DNA of 50,250 nucleotides, taken from contig NC_001318.1 of NCBI RefSeq assembly GCF_000008685.2, positions 608,557 through 658,806 on the forward strand, written 5' to 3'. Under the pieces are notes generated by a model. It did not search any database and was not told the DNA's origin. It saw only the letters and a program-made list of their open reading frames with translations. The stretch is from Borreliella burgdorferi B31. GTDB lineage: Bacteria; Spirochaetota; Spirochaetia; Borreliales; Borreliaceae. Of the stretch, positions 39,910 through 48,989 are shown piece by piece (positions within the stretch are counted from its first letter, which is position 1; every line of letters starts with the position of its first letter). The position numbers were made by a program, and so were the translations under genes.

Positions 39910-39983
39910 GCTGATGTAGCTCAGTTGGTTAGAGCACTCGGCTCATATCCGAGTTGTCGTGGGTTCAAGTCCCTCCATCAGCA
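39910..39983 (+). tRNA. tRNA with CAT anticodon (elongator Met or Ile2)
   Basis: Perfect acceptor GCTGATG / CATCAGC, discriminator A, anticodon loop CTCATAT, T loop GGTTCAAGT. The fully paired 1-72 position and absence of the GGG/CCC anticodon stem exclude the initiator. The body resembles elongator tRNA-Met. A lysidine-modified tRNA-Ile reading AUA would also have CAT, and I cannot exclude that. No encoded CCA. Confidence 0.9.
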
Positions 39984-39996
39984 TTAGAGGTTGTAA

Positions 39997-40551
39997 ATGG
40001 TAGTAGGAATTATTCTTGCAAATGGCTTTGAAGATATTGAGGCCATAATCCCGATTGATATTTTAAGACGGGGTAATGTTAATATTCAAATTATCAGCAC
40101 AAATGATAGCAATGTTGTGATAAGTTCAAAAGGCGTTTCTTTTTTAGCAGATGATATAATATCAAACTGTAAGGAAAATTGTTTTGATCTAATAATTCTC
40201 CCGGGAGGTATGCCTGGAGCTACTAATCTTTTTAATTCAAAAGAATTGGATTTGATTTTAAAAGATATGAATTCCAAAGGTAAGTTTATTGCAGCTATTT
40301 GTGCTTCTCCGGTAGTAGTGCTTGCTGCTAAAGGTCTTCTAGGATTCAATAAGTTTACATGTTATCCAGGTTTGGAGAAAAATGTGCTTGATGGTGAGTT
40401 TGTAGATGAAAATGTTGTTAGAAGCAATAATTTTATTACTTCTAAAGGAGTTGGAACTTCATTTGAATTTGCTTTTACTCTTCTTGAAATGGTAAAAGGA
40501 AAACAAATAATGGAAGATGTTAAAAAAGCAACTTTGCTTTGCAAGAGTTAA
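39997..40551 (+). CDS. DJ-1/PfpI family protein
   Basis: A 184-residue protein of the DJ-1/ThiJ/PfpI superfamily (BB_0621 by position, once labelled a thiazole-phosphate synthesis protein). Family landmarks: N-terminal GIILANGFEDIEAIIP with the conserved Glu near residue 15, LIILPGGMPGATNL near 65, and the nucleophile-elbow AAICASPVVVLAAKG with the reactive Cys near 102. Relatives are deglycase-like, chaperone or oxidative-stress proteins; the thiamine label is not supported here. The ribosome site GAGG starts 3 bases after the end of the upstream tRNA, so the message is presumably released by tRNA 3' processing. The 62-base gap to convergent ackA shows no strong hairpin. Confidence 0.9.
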   Translation: MVVGIILANGFEDIEAIIPIDILRRGNVNIQIISTNDSNVVISSKGVSFLADDIISNCKENCFDLIILPGGMPGATNLFNSKELDLILKDMNSKGKFIAAICASPVVVLAAKGLLGFNKFTCYPGLEKNVLDGEFVDENVVRSNNFITSKGVGTSFEFAFTLLEMVKGKQIMEDVKKATLLCKS

Positions 40552-40613
40552 ATATAAATCTATTTTAAATGATTATAATAAATAAACCAGATTTTAGTTT
40601 TTAAAATTGTAAA

Positions 40614-41831
40614 TTATAAATTTTTTGGAATTAAATTATAAATGTCTTCAAGAATGGTTGATTCTTCGTTTGTTGGTATTGCCAGTATTTTTAGTTTGCT
40701 ATTAATGGTTGATATTTCAGATTCTAAATACTTACTTTGGGCCATTTCATTTTTTTCAAGGTCCAGTTCTATTCCAATTTTTTCAAACCCCTTTAGTGCA
40801 AGAGCTCTTATTCCATAATCAGTAACACCAATTCCGCCTGTAAAAACTATTGCATCGACATTAAAATCAAGAGCGGCAATGTAAGATCCAATATATTTTT
40901 TTATTCTATATGTCATTATTTCTACTGCAAGTTTTGATTGATATTCTCCTTCTTCAATTTTGTTCCAAATATCCCGCATGTCATTTGATTTTTCAGAAAT
41001 TCCCAGTATGCCACTTTCTTTATTTAATATTTCTTCAATTTGTTTGGTGGTTTTGTTTAATATAGTGCTCATCAAATTAATAATTGATGGGTCTATATCA
41101 CCGCTTCTTGTTCCCATTGCAAGGCCTTCAAGCGGAGTAATTCCCATGCTTGTGTCATAAGATTTTCCATTTTTAACAGCATTAATACTTGCTCCGTTAC
41201 CAAGATGCAATATTATTAAATTTAGACTATCTATTTTTTTATTTAAAATTTCTGAGGATCTTTTTGTTATGTACGAATAAGAAAGGCCATGAAAGCCATA
41301 TTTTCTAATATTGTGGTTTTTATACCAAGAATATGGAATTGCATAAAGAAAGGCATGTTCTTTTATAGTTTGATGCCAGGATGTATCGAAGCATAAAACT
41401 TGCTTTGCGTGTGGTAAAATTTTAAGCACCGCTTCTATTGCGGTGATTGCATTTGGGTTATGAAGTGGAGCAAGTTCAGAAATTTGTTTTAATTTATTTA
41501 AAATACTATTATTAAGAATTACTGAATTTTTAAGGCTTGATCCTCCATGTACAACCCTGTGTCCTATTATTTTAATTTCGCTAAGAGTTTTAAGGATTTT
41601 TAAATCGCTGTTTGTGAGTATTTTAAACATTTTTTCTATTGCTTTTTGGTGATTTTCAATTCCTTTTTCAAATCTTTCTGTTGTTGATCCGTCAGTATTT
41701 ACAATTTTTATGATTGATTTTTGTGATTTTATTTTTTCAACAATTCCAGATATTATTTTTTTTGAATTTTCATATTGATAAATAGCAAATTTTAATGAAG
41801 AACTTCCTGTGTTTATGATTAATATTTTCAT
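40614..41831 (-). CDS. ackA: Acetate kinase
   Basis: Interconverts acetate plus ATP with acetyl phosphate plus ADP; with Pta it links acetate to acetyl-CoA. ASKHA-fold signatures: the N-terminal phosphate loop [30 protein letters not shown] near residue 90, [14 protein letters not shown] near 210, [14 protein letters not shown] near 240, and [13 protein letters not shown] near 325. Starting at ATG 41831 gives 405 residues, the family norm, with AGGA 8 bases upstream. An upstream ATG at 41855 would add eight unrelated residues covering that ribosome site, so I rejected it. It follows mfd on the same strand, 25 bases after its stop. Confidence 0.96.
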
Positions 41832-41856
41832 TTTTTTTCCTTTTGTATTTGACAAG

Positions 41857-44800
41857 TTATGTGCTTGTTTTTAGTAAGTTAATATTTTTATATATGTAAT
41901 TTATTTTTTCAGATTTTTCAATATTTTTAAAGCTTAAAAATATTGATTTTTGATATGAGGGATTTAATATTAATAAATTAGGATGTTTTTGAAGTATTTC
42001 TATTATTTTTTCCATAGGAATGCTTTCTATATTTTTGTATTCTATTTCCAAAGCCCTGTTTTTTTCTTTTAATTTTGTTATGTTTAAATCTTTTGCTAGA
42101 ATTTTAAGTTCAGCTAACATTAATAGACTGTTTATTTCTTCGGGTATTGGGCCAAAGTCGTTGTGGAGCTCTGATCTTATTTTTTTACTTTCCTCTTCAG
42201 TTTGAATTTTAAAGATTTTTTTGTAGATTAGTATTTTATCCTGCTCATTTTTTGCATAATTTTCAGGAATAAATCCACTATAGTTAATTTTAATATCAAC
42301 CTCTTCTTCATCTGATGAGATTTTTCCCATTTTCTTTTCAATTGCTTTATTTAGCATTGTTAGATAGTAATCTAGTCCAATCGACTCAATCTCCCCATGT
42401 TGTTCTCTACCAAGTAAATTGCCAACACCTCTTATTTCCATATCTTTCATTGCTATTTTAAATCCTGCTCCTAGCTCTGAAAATTCTGTTATTGCTCTTA
42501 ATCTTTCAATAGAGCGTTCATTTAGCTTTTCGCTGTCTTGGTACAAAAAATAAGCATAAGCTTTCTGAGATCCTCTTCCAACTCTTCCTTTTAGTTGATA
42601 TAGCTGTGCAAGTCCAAACTTGTTTGCATTATTTATTATTATTGTATTTGCATTTGGAATATCTATTCCATTTTCAATTATTGTTGTTGCCAATAAAATT
42701 TGATACGCTTTTTTAATAAAATTGTGCATTATATTTTCAATCTCTTCTCCTGTTAGTTTTCCATGAATTATTGCAATTCTTGCATAAGGGGTTAATCTTT
42801 CAATTAGTGTTTTTAAATAATACAGTTCTTCAATATTATGATTTACTAAAAAAACTTGACCATCTCGAGACAGTTCACTCTCAATTGCATGTTTTATTAA
42901 AAGTTCGCTAAATGATTCTAAATAAGCTTCTATTTTTACTCTGTTTTGAGGCGGAATTTTTAAAACGGAAATATCTCTAAGCTTAATTAGTGACATGTGA
43001 AGAGACCTGGGAATTGGTGTTGCAGAAAGAGCAAGGCAATCAACCGAAATTCTTATTTCTTTAAGTTTTTCTTTTTCTTTTACACCAAATCTTTGTTCTT
43101 CATCAATTATTATTAACCCTAAATTTTTGCAGGTGAATTTTTTTGAAAGAATTTTGTGCGTTCCTATGATTATATCAATTTTTCCACTTTTAAGTTCTTT
43201 TAAGATCCGGCTTTCTGCGTTATTTTTTATAAATCTGCTTAATACTTCGATTTTGATTGGAAAATTTTTAAATCTTTTTTTAAATGTATTGAAATGCTGT
43301 TCTGCTAAGATAGTTGTTGGTGAGAGTACAATAACCTGTTTGTTTCCCATTACGGCTTTAAAAGCAGCTCTCATGGCAACTTCAGTTTTTCCAAATCCAA
43401 CATCTCCACAAAGAAGGCGATCCATTACTTTAAAGCTCATCATATCTTCTTTTATTTCTTTTATTGCTCTTATTTGATCTGGAGTTTCATCGTATGGAAA
43501 TTCAGATTCAAACAACAATTGTAATTCATTATCTTCTGGGTATTTAATACCCTTAATGCTTTCTCTTTTTGAATAAAGTTCTATTAATTTGTCTGCAATC
43601 TCCTCGATTCTTTTTTTTGCGTTTGCTTTGTTTTTTATCCATGTTTTAGAACTTATTTTATCTAATTTGATATTTTTAGGATCACTTCCAATGTATTTTT
43701 GGATTAAATTTGTTTGTTCAATTGGAATAAATAGTTTTTCTCCTTCAGCGTATTCAATTTCAATATAATCCTTTTCAAGAGAGCTTGTTTTTATTCTCTT
43801 TATTTGCCTAAATATACCAATTCCATGGTTTATGTGAACTACGTGACTATTTTTCTCAATCTCAACAAAAGAGTCAATAGCTTTTGTTTTTGAAGATTCA
43901 AAGGCTTTGTTTATTTTTTGCCCCGTATTGAAAATGTTTGATTCAAGAATAATGGCAATTTTTTCTTTTTCTATTATTAAAGAGCTAGATATTTTTAAAA
44001 CCTCAATTGATACTTTTGGCAATTCTTTGAAAATATATTTAAGTTTTTCTTTTTGTGATTCAGATTCTGCTGCAATAATGATTTTAAATCCATTTTTCAG
44101 CCAATTTTCAAATTCTTCTTTTGTAAGTGCTATATTTGAAAAAAAGTTTCTCTCACTTTCGATTTTAAACTCTATAGTTTCTTTGGATTTAAGGCTTTTA
44201 ATTTTTGAAAATAAAACATCGCTTTTTAGATTGAAGGTTTTATAATTTAAGAGAATTCTTTTTGGATCAATTATATTTTTACCGGCTTCTTCTGCTTCTT
44301 TGTAAAGCTTTTCATATTCTTGGTGTATTTTTTCAATTTCTTTTTCGAAATTGTTAATTTCAAAGTTTACAATAGGTGTGTGTTTTTCAATCTCATCACC
44401 TAAGTAAGTATTTGCTACTAGTGGATAAAACATTTCTTCTGTTTTTGTTTCTTTTTTAAAATCCAACTCTTCAAGAATCTTTTTATATTCAACAGATTTA
44501 ATTTTTGTTTTTAAGGTGTTAATAGTTTTATCGTCCCAAATAATTTCTTTTTTTGGAAGAATTTGGAATTCTAAAATTTCATTATCGTGTTTTAATTGGG
44601 TTAAGGGATTAAATTTTTTTATTTCTTCTATTTTGTCAAAGTTTAGTGCAATTCTTATTGGATTTTGTTCTCCAAAAGGGTATATATCTATAATTTCTCC
44701 TTTTACTGTAAATTCTCCTGGAATTGTTACTCTTAATGTTTTTTCATATCCCAATGTTATAAGAGTTTTTTCAATGTCTGCTGTATTAATATTGGTATTT

Positions 44801-45234
44801 TTTTCAATTTTATATATATTCTTTAGTAATGTATTTTTATCGGGTATTTTGCTAAGCAATGATTTCAAGACTGTAATATATATTCCAGGATTTTTTTTAT
44901 AAAAATTGAATAAGAATTTGATTCTTTCGTTAAAGATCGTACTTTTTGAGCCAATGCCCTTGTATACAAGGGGGCTAAAATAGTTAAGCTCAAAGATTTG
45001 ATTTGTAATTACTTGTAAATCGTTTTTGATTTTATCTAATGTGTGCTCGTCTTTAACTATTAATATTATTTTCCCGGTTTTGCTATATTCTTTGATTTTT
45101 TTAATTAAAAAAGCCTTGAAAAATCCTTCATATCCTGTTAATGAAAAAAATATATTTTGTTCTAAAAATTCTTTCATTTTTTTTAAATTAGAATTATTCT
45201 TTAATATTGTTGTTAGTTCTTCATCTATATTCAT
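41857..45234 (-). CDS. mfd: Transcription-repair coupling factor
   Basis: A 1125-residue DNA translocase that removes RNA polymerase stalled at lesions and recruits UvrA. Order of parts: N-terminal UvrB-like domains (about 1-440); the CarD-like RNA-polymerase-interacting domain [17 protein letters not shown] near residue 460; helicase Walker [17 protein letters not shown] near 605; DEEQ box in [30 protein letters not shown]; motif [20 protein letters not shown] near 880; and the C-terminal TRCF domain (about 990-1090). Length is within the family range. AAGG lies 6 bases before the ATG. It diverges from the next gene across a 96-base gap, which holds TAGTATA / TATACTA (45260-45277), a 7-base-pair inverted repeat with a 4-base loop. 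Confidence 0.96.
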
Positions 45235-45330
45235 TTTTTACCTTTTTGTTTAATTAATTTAGTATAATAATATACTATAGGTATTATTACTTTCTTTATA
45301 TATAATGTGTTTAGGTTTTGAGGGGAGCTT

Positions 45331-46293
45331 ATGAATATTAGAAAATTGCTTTTTTGTATCTTTTTTATGAATATTTCTTTTCTTTTGTTTGCGGGAGATT
45401 ACAAGGGCCTTGATTTTAAAATCAAGTTTTTTAATCAATCTATTTATCGTGTCAATAGTAATGTTTTTATTGAAGTTTCTCTTAGTAATGCGTCTGAGAG
45501 TGTTTTAACTTTAGAAATAGGCGATATTAATTCTTTTGGCTTTGATTTTGATGTTACTGATACCACCAATATTAAAGTTAAAAGACCTATTGAATATGTT
45601 AAAAAGAGATCTAAAAATGTTGCAATTCCTGTTAGAAATATGAGCTTGAGACCTAATGAAAAATTTTCTGTAGTTATTAACTTAAATCAATTTGTTAAGT
45701 TTAGTAAAGATGGAGTTTATTTTGTTAAGGGTATTTTTTTCCCAGACATTTCAGATCCATCTAAGAAAAAAGAATCCAATATTATTACGCTTTTTTTGAA
45801 TGATGGTTTTGATGAAAATCCAGGTAGCATAGACCTTGTTAATTTGTCTGAAAATAATGATATTCAAGATATCTTGAAAAAGAAAAAATTATCTCCCGAT
45901 GAAATTGTTAAATATTTGTTAAAGGCATTGCAGCTTGGGAAAAAAGAAAAGTTCTTTTTATATCTTGATATTGAAGGTTTGTTATTAAATGACAAGGGCA
46001 AGGCATACCTTTATAAGCAAAAGTTATCACCTATTCCCAATAAAAATGTAGTTGAAGAGTATAAAGAATATTTGTGGAATTCTAATAATTCGGATATTTC
46101 AAAAGCACCAAATAAATTTTCTATTATTGAAACTACTTATTCTGATACTTCTGGCAAGGTGATTGCTGATTTATATTTTGACGATGGGCAATTTTATATT
46201 TCCAAAAGATATACTTTCTTCTTTAAAAAATATGATTATTATTGGATAATTTATGATTACATTGTTCAAAATACTGGCATTAAGGAAAAGTAA
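45331..46293 (+). CDS. Exported protein of unknown function
   Basis: A 320-residue protein (BB_0624 by position) with a clear signal peptide (residues 1-21, ending SFLLFAGDYKG). No lipobox Cys follows, so it is probably periplasmic. Residues 25-160 alternate beta-strand-like stretches (NVFIEVSLSNASESVLTLEI, LRPNEKFSVVINLNQF, DGVYFVKGIFF), suggesting an immunoglobulin-like domain. A helical linker follows (KKKKLSPDEIVKYLLKAL), then a C-terminal aromatic, strand-rich part (KRYTFFFKKYDYYWIIYDY) that might be NTF2/SnoaL-like. I recognise no family with confidence. It has a strong GAGGGGAG site, and its last 41 bases overlap the start of the cell-wall amidase gene, so a wall-related role with AmiC is a reasonable guess. 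Confidence 0.78.
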   Translation: MNIRKLLFCIFFMNISFLLFAGDYKGLDFKIKFFNQSIYRVNSNVFIEVSLSNASESVLTLEIGDINSFGFDFDVTDTTNIKVKRPIEYVKKRSKNVAIPVRNMSLRPNEKFSVVINLNQFVKFSKDGVYFVKGIFFPDISDPSKKKESNIITLFLNDGFDENPGSIDLVNLSENNDIQDILKKKKLSPDEIVKYLLKALQLGKKEKFFLYLDIEGLLLNDKGKAYLYKQKLSPIPNKNVVEEYKEYLWNSNNSDISKAPNKFSIIETTYSDTSGKVIADLYFDDGQFYISKRYTFFFKKYDYYWIIYDYIVQNTGIKEK

Positions 46294-48346
46294 AACTTTT
46301 TGTATTTTGCAAATTATAGATCTTATTATATTATTTTATTTTTTAATAATAGGTCCTGTAAATCTTAATGCCGATTTTGAGTATAAGGTTGTCAAGGGAG
46401 ATACTCTTTTTTCAATTGCAATTAAATATAAAGTCAAAGTAAGCGATCTTAAAAGGATTAATAAACTTAATGTTGACAATATTAAGGCGGGTCAAATATT
46501 AATTATTCCAAGTGATTCTAATTTAGGTCAAAACATTACCCACAAAGTCAATCATTCTTTTAGTTTGCTAGAATCTAGTAAAGGGGGAGTTTTTTACACC
46601 GCAAAAGAAGGCGACACCATTGAGAGCATCTCAAAGCTTGTTGGACTAAGTCAAGAAGAGATAATTGCTTGGAATGATTTGCGTTCTAAAGATCTTAAGG
46701 TTGGAATGAAGCTTGTATTAACCGAGCCTGATTTTTTAAAGCCTTATATGGTTAGGAAAGGTGATTCACTTTCAAAACTTTCTCAGGATTTTGATATTAG
46801 TTCTAAGGATATTTTAAAATTTAATTTTCTTAATGATGATAAATTAAAGATTGGCCAGCAACTTTTTTTAAAGAAAGCCACTAAGAATGTTAATTTTCAT
46901 TATGTTAAAAGAGGGGAAACTCTTGGCAGAATAGCTTATATTTATGGCGTTACTGCTAAGGATCTTGTAGCCCTTAATGGCAATCGGGCTATTAATCTTA
47001 AAGCAGGTTCATTGTTAAATGTTTTAAAGATTGTAAATAATGATTTAGAAAAACCTGTTGAGAGAGATTTAAAAATTGAGAAAAAAATAGATAATAAGTT
47101 TATCTATCATTCAGTTGCTGTAGGGGAGACTTTGTATAGCATTGCCAGACATTACGGTGTTTTAATCGAGGATCTTAAAAATTGGAATAATTTAAGCAGC
47201 AATAATATTATGCACGATCAAAAATTGAAAATTTTTGATAAAAAACTTTCAATTGATTCTTCTATAATTAAAACTAAAAACGATTTATATATTAAAAAAA
47301 AGGTTGATTCTGGCTCTAATTCTTCTAATAAAGTGCAAACAATAGTTAATCTTCCCTCAAGTAAAAATAAAAAACTAAATTTAAATACTTTTGGAATTAC
47401 TGCCAATCAAGATCTTTTTGATATTAGCTCTTTGGTTATTTTAGACTCCAAAATACCAATATTTGAGGTTGTTGGTGATTTCTATTATTGGTATAGACCA
47501 AGAAAGATAAGTCAGCCAAGTGAGTTTTATTCAGAAGATTGGCATTCTCCTTTGAATTCTTATAAAAAGGCAACCCAGCTTTTCAAAAGTTTTGAAAAGT
47601 TGGTAAATTCTAGGTTTAATAAAGGATCAAGACTTAAGGATAAATTAATAATTCTTGATCCAGGTCACGGTGGTCTTGATCCTGGAGCTATTGTTAAATC
47701 TAGAGATGGTCTTGGAAATGAAGTTTTTGTTGTTGAAGATGAATATGTATATGATATTGCCTTAAGGCTTTATGTATACCTTAAAGAAGAGGGGGCCAAT
47801 GTTGAATTTACTATTTTAGCCCCCGACCATTTAATTAGAAATAGTGTTTTTGCTAACAATACTTTTGTTAATGTTAAAAACGAGGTTTACAATGATTATG
47901 ATCTAAATAAAAATGATACTGTTGATTCTTGGATAAGCGGCACTCCATCAGGCCTTAAAAAAAGATTAGTCGTTGTTAAAAACATTGTTAATAAATATAA
48001 ACATATTAAAGATAAGGATATAGCCTTTTTTAGTTTGCATGCGGATAATAGTGTTGGAGCGCCTAAGAGTATGGGGTTTTATTATCAAAAAGATGACGAT
48101 AAAAAATATGATATTCATTCAAAGTCTGCAGCAGAAAAAATTACAGAAGGAATGAAAAGAAGTTTTTATATTAAGGGTCAAAATCTTCATGTTTTAAGAA
48201 ATAATATAGTAATGACTAAGCTTTTAGTAGAAGTTAGAAATTTGGCATTTCCAGAGGAAGCTTGGGCTATTAGATCTTCTAAGCTTAGAGATCAAGATTC
48301 TAAAATTCTTGCTAATGGGATTTTAAAAATATTGGAAAATAATTGA
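46253..48346 (+). CDS. amiC: N-acetylmuramoyl-L-alanine amidase with five LysM repeats
   Basis: Zinc amidase that cuts the lactyl-peptide bond of peptidoglycan, used in daughter-cell separation. The N-terminus has a membrane/signal segment (about residues 18-40, IIDLIILFYFLIIGPV). Five LysM repeats follow, beginning at KVVKGDTLFSIA, YTAKEGDTIESIS, YMVRKGDSLSKLS, YVKRGETLGRIA and HSVAVGETLYSIA (about residues 44 to 325), then a linker and the Amidase_3 domain from about 460. Catalytic features: LDPGHGGLDPGA (His), the Glu in VEDEYVYDIALRL, SLHADNS (His), and VEVRNLAFPEEA with the catalytic Glu. The start is uncertain: ATG 46253 lies 41 bases inside the previous gene and has no good ribosome site; a TTG at 46307 is a weaker alternative. 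Confidence 0.93.
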   Translation: MITLFKILALRKSKTFCILQIIDLIILFYFLIIGPVNLNADFEYKVVKGDTLFSIAIKYKVKVSDLKRINKLNVDNIKAGQILIIPSDSNLGQNITHKVNHSFSLLESSKGGVFYTAKEGDTIESISKLVGLSQEEIIAWNDLRSKDLKVGMKLVLTEPDFLKPYMVRKGDSLSKLSQDFDISSKDILKFNFLNDDKLKIGQQLFLKKATKNVNFHYVKRGETLGRIAYIYGVTAKDLVALNGNRAINLKAGSLLNVLKIVNNDLEKPVERDLKIEKKIDNKFIYHSVAVGETLYSIARHYGVLIEDLKNWNNLSSNNIMHDQKLKIFDKKLSIDSSIIKTKNDLYIKKKVDSGSNSSNKVQTIVNLPSSKNKKLNLNTFGITANQDLFDISSLVILDSKIPIFEVVGDFYYWYRPRKISQPSEFYSEDWHSPLNSYKKATQLFKSFEKLVNSRFNKGSRLKDKLIILDPGHGGLDPGAIVKSRDGLGNEVFVVEDEYVYDIALRLYVYLKEEGANVEFTILAPDHLIRNSVFANNTFVNVKNEVYNDYDLNKNDTVDSWISGTPSGLKKRLVVVKNIVNKYKHIKDKDIAFFSLHADNSVGAPKSMGFYYQKDDDKKYDIHSKSAAEKITEGMKRSFYIKGQNLHVLRNNIVMTKLLVEVRNLAFPEEAWAIRSSKLRDQDSKILANGILKILENN

Positions 48347-48371
48347 CAAAAATTTTTAAATTTAAGATAAT
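48343..48371 (+). promoter_or_regulatory. tRNA-Asn promoter overlapping the amiC stop
   Basis: TTGACA (48343-48348) contains the amiC TGA stop (48344-48346); 17-base spacer; GATAAT (48366-48371). Expected start near 48378, about 11 bases before the tRNA. Confidence 0.75.
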
Positions 48372-48388
48372 ATTTTTAGTGTTCAATT

Positions 48389-48460
48389 TCCCCTATAGCT
48401 CAGTGGTAGAGCGGGTGGCTGTTAACCACTAGGTCGGAGGTTCAAGTCCTTCTGGGGGAG
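48389..48460 (+). tRNA. tRNA-Asn (anticodon GTT)
   Basis: Acceptor TCCCCTA / TGGGGGA (one G.U), discriminator G, anticodon loop CTGTTAA giving GTT, T loop GGTTCAAGT. No encoded CCA. Its last 19 bases (48442-48460) are also the antisense of the final codons and stop of rnmV. Confidence 0.95.
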
Positions 48461-48987
48461 TTAGTTAAAGCCAATTGGTTTTTTAGGTCTGTTTTTTTTA
48501 TTTTAAAGTAATTCAGCCTTTCTAAGAGTTTTTTACTATTTCCATCCCCCAAACAAAAGTGTTTTTGTATTTTTTGTCTATTTTCTTTTGAGTTTTCTCC
48601 TATTATGCCAAGTTCTAACAAATCGCTTAATTTTAATAAATCTTTTTGATTATCTTTAGATAAAGTTCCAACCCCCTTAAGTATTTTTATTATTTCTGTT
48701 TTATTTACTGATTCAACCTCAGTGTCTTTAGTATTAAGATATGCATGTTTGATTTTATTATTTTCTCCCAGATATTTGACTATTTTTTGTCTAATAATAT
48801 TTCCAGATTTATCGCTGTCTGTTAAGATTATTATTCCTTTGTATTTTAAGGCTTTTTTTAACAACTTAATAGTTTCAATTTTTAAAGCAAATCCTTTTGT
48901 TTCTATTACTGTGCAGTCAAAAGATTCTTTGATTCTTTTAAGATCATCTTTTCCCTCAACTACAATTATTTCTTTTATTTTTTCCAA
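48442..48987 (-). CDS. rnmV: Ribonuclease M5 (TOPRIM, 5S rRNA maturation)
   Basis: A 181-residue TOPRIM nuclease that trims 5S rRNA precursor. TOPRIM motifs: EIIVVEGKDDLKRIKESF with the catalytic Glu near residue 11, and GIIILTDSDKSGNIIRQK with the D-x-D near 57. The C-terminal half (FCLGDGNSKKLLERLNYF) matches the RNase M5 layout rather than a primase. The start is TTG, two bases after the stop of the upstream aminopeptidase, with AAGGA inside that gene's last codons, so translation is coupled. The gene ends inside the antisense of tRNA-Asn: the last residues SPRRT and the TGA stop come from tRNA sequence. Confidence 0.9.
   Translation of the reverse strand: MEKIKEIIVVEGKDDLKRIKESFDCTVIETKGFALKIETIKLLKKALKYKGIIILTDSDKSGNIIRQKIVKYLGENNKIKHAYLNTKDTEVESVNKTEIIKILKGVGTLSKDNQKDLLKLSDLLELGIIGENSKENRQKIQKHFCLGDGNSKKLLERLNYFKIKKTDLKNQLALTNSPRRT
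48467..48484 (+). terminator. Possible tRNA-Asn terminator inside rnmV
   Basis: AAAGCC AATT GGTTTTTT: a 6-base-pair stem with one G.U and a T-run, starting 7 bases after tRNA-Asn on the plus strand, within the antisense 3' end of rnmV. Weak stem. Confidence 0.4.
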
Positions 48988-48989
48988 TT

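Noticed and set aside
40552..40613. Terminator between the DJ-1 gene and ackA
   Set aside because: Only short, weak A/T pairings; nothing with a stable stem and T-run.
41832..41855. Upstream ATG for ackA at 41855
   Set aside because: The added residues (MSNTKGKK) would be read from the ribosome site of the better ATG at 41831, and acetate kinases begin at the phosphate-loop strand [12 protein letters not shown].
43127..45253. Several plus-strand frames of 75-128 residues inside mfd
   Set aside because: They lie antisense to a clear 1125-residue gene, are Phe/Leu/Ser-rich as expected from reverse complement of AT-rich coding DNA, and lack ribosome sites.
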